Of a DNA stretch of 6,110 nucleotides, positions 5,591-6,110 are shown piece by piece. Under the pieces are notes generated by a model. The model searched no databases, was not told the origin of the DNA, and saw only the letters and a program-made list of their open reading frames with translations. How positions within the stretch are numbered: position 1 is the stretch's first letter; each line of letters opens with the position of its first letter. This stretch comes from Bacillota bacterium. GTDB lineage: Bacteria > Bacillota > Desulfotomaculia > Desulfotomaculales > JAJYZD01. Location of the stretch: assembly GCA_021800315.1 (NCBI GenBank), contig JAJYZD010000224.1:1-6110 (forward strand), given 5' to 3'. A program made the translations under genes and the position numbers.

Positions 5591-5746
5591 CTACTTCATC
5601 TTGGATATGGGCTGGTCGGGATGGGCCGGGTTTGGAACCAGACGCTGGCCAACACACTCAACGAACATATCTATTCTCTCAAGGATGGTCTGACCGATGA
5701 GCACTTCGTCGCCAAGAACCAGGGCATCTTCGCGTGTTTTTCGGCC
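5591..5746 (-). pseudogene. C-terminal remnant of a clan AA (retropepsin-like) aspartic protease
   Basis: On the minus strand, 51 codons ending in TAG (5593-5591) read GRKTREDALVLGDEVLIGQT, then ILERIDMFVECVGQRLVPNP and AHPDQPISKMK. From memory this closely matches the last third of small, roughly 130-residue aspartic proteases of clan AA found in many bacteria. The catalytic DTG, which should lie upstream, is absent. The recognisable match fades at about 5746 and the frame hits TAA at 5785-5783. No ribosome site precedes the fragment. It is therefore a remnant without its active site. Its stop sits just before the bidirectional terminator, as expected for the intact 3' end of a gene. Confidence 0.72.
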
Positions 5747-5848
5747 GGCCGGCGCTATATTCGCCACGGTTCCGTAGCTCTCTTACTGTCCGGGCAAACA
5801 CCCGGGCTGGGTTTCCGCTGGTCCCGGTCTTTCCTCTGTTGGCCAGGC
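5747..5848. other. Junction between two truncated genes
   Basis: These 102 bases separate the N-terminal breakpoints of the protease and HicB fragments and match neither family. They contain a hairpin, CCGGG (5790-5794) with CCCGG (5801-5805) around CAAACA, with no T-run on either side. They are probably scar sequence from a deletion or rearrangement. Confidence 0.4.
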
Positions 5849-6019
5849 TTTGTCAGTCTTATCGACGCGGATACCACCGAATATCGGCGCGAAAATGATA
5901 ACCGGGCGGTTAAAAAAACCCTCAGCATTCCAAGCTGGTTGAATGCCAAGGCCGAAAAGGCGGGGATCAATTTTTCCCAGGTGCTGCAGGAAGCGTTGAA
6001 GCAACGGCTCGGGTATTAG
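5849..6019 (+). pseudogene. hicB: C-terminal remnant of a HicB-type antitoxin
   Basis: Fifty-six codons ending in TAG (6017-6019) read FVSLIDADTTEYRRENDNRA, VKKTLSIPSW, LNAKAEKAGINFSQVLQEAL and KQRLGY. This is the C-terminal end of the beta domain plus the whole ribbon-helix-helix-like DNA-binding tail of HicB antitoxins, whose full length is about 130-140 residues. The N-terminal RNase-like fold that binds HicA is missing: the frame stays open upstream but encodes unrelated sequence and finally runs back through the tRNA genes. No hicA toxin is visible. A late internal start giving a free DNA-binding tail is possible but has no support. Confidence 0.7.
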
Positions 6020-6110
6020 TCATACCGGCCTAGGGGTCCTGTGATTTTCTCTGTACAGTATCTTGCTGGCATGTAATTAATATACAGATACGCCATTATT
6101 CAGGGCAGTA
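6020..6110. other. AT-richer end of window, no gene seen
   Basis: Base composition shifts to AT-rich compared with the rest of the window. A loose repeat is visible, TACAGTATC (6054-6062) and TACAGATAC (6083-6091). No open frame, RNA gene or convincing promoter is seen before the edge. Confidence 0.4.

Noticed and set aside
5459..6019. A single 186-residue plus-strand protein ending in the HicB tail
   Set aside because: The frame starts inside the CCA end of tRNA-Gln, runs through tRNA-Glu and the terminator, and covers the minus-strand protease remnant. Only the last 56 codons look like a protein family.

Overview
The window is GC-rich (roughly 60-65% by eye). It looks like a chromosomal segment of a high-GC Clostridia-type Firmicute, in the style of Peptococcaceae, Pelotomaculum, Desulfotomaculum or Moorella. 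The grounds are purine-rich Shine-Dalgarno sites, TTG starts, strong SigA-type promoters with 17-bp spacers, a copper-amine-oxidase-like N-terminal domain on a secreted protein, and encoded CCA ends on the tRNAs. The lineage is inferred, not proven.

Layout. Positions 1-146 (minus strand) hold the start of a PPP-type metallophosphoesterase. Its promoter lies at 214-242, and a perfect 16-bp palindrome (183-198) sits in its leader. Positions 243-387 hold no supported gene. A near-consensus promoter at 388-416 then drives a broken membrane-protein gene (about 488-824): its N-terminal and C-terminal parts survive, but the middle is gone and the join is out of frame. An intact 66-residue two-helix membrane protein follows (859-1059).

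The most interesting element is next. An extended -10 promoter (1077-1105) feeds a fluoride (crcB-motif) riboswitch at 1116-1167. Its 3' pseudoknot strand is also the 5' arm of an intrinsic terminator (1160-1189). Thirty bases downstream starts a 601-residue dynamin-like GTPase (1219-3024), not a fluoride channel. A new consensus promoter (3034-3062) then starts gltX (3101-4558). Four bases after gltX begins a secreted protein (4563-5285) that joins a copper-amine-oxidase-like N-terminal domain to a retropepsin-like aspartic protease.

A third module is a tRNA operon: a promoter at 5348-5376, tRNA-Gln(CUG) and tRNA-Glu(CUC) one base apart, and a terminator that reads in both directions. Beyond it are two gene fragments pointing away from each other, both lacking their N-termini: the tail of a second clan AA aspartic protease (minus strand, 5591-5746) and the tail of a HicB antitoxin (plus strand, 5849-6019). 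The last 90 bases are AT-richer and show no gene.

Functionally, GluRS lies beside the two tRNAs that a non-discriminating GluRS would charge. The dynamin-like GTPase is a separate transcription unit predicted to be switched on by fluoride. The two damaged spots (488-824 and 5591-6019) suggest past deletions on both flanks.
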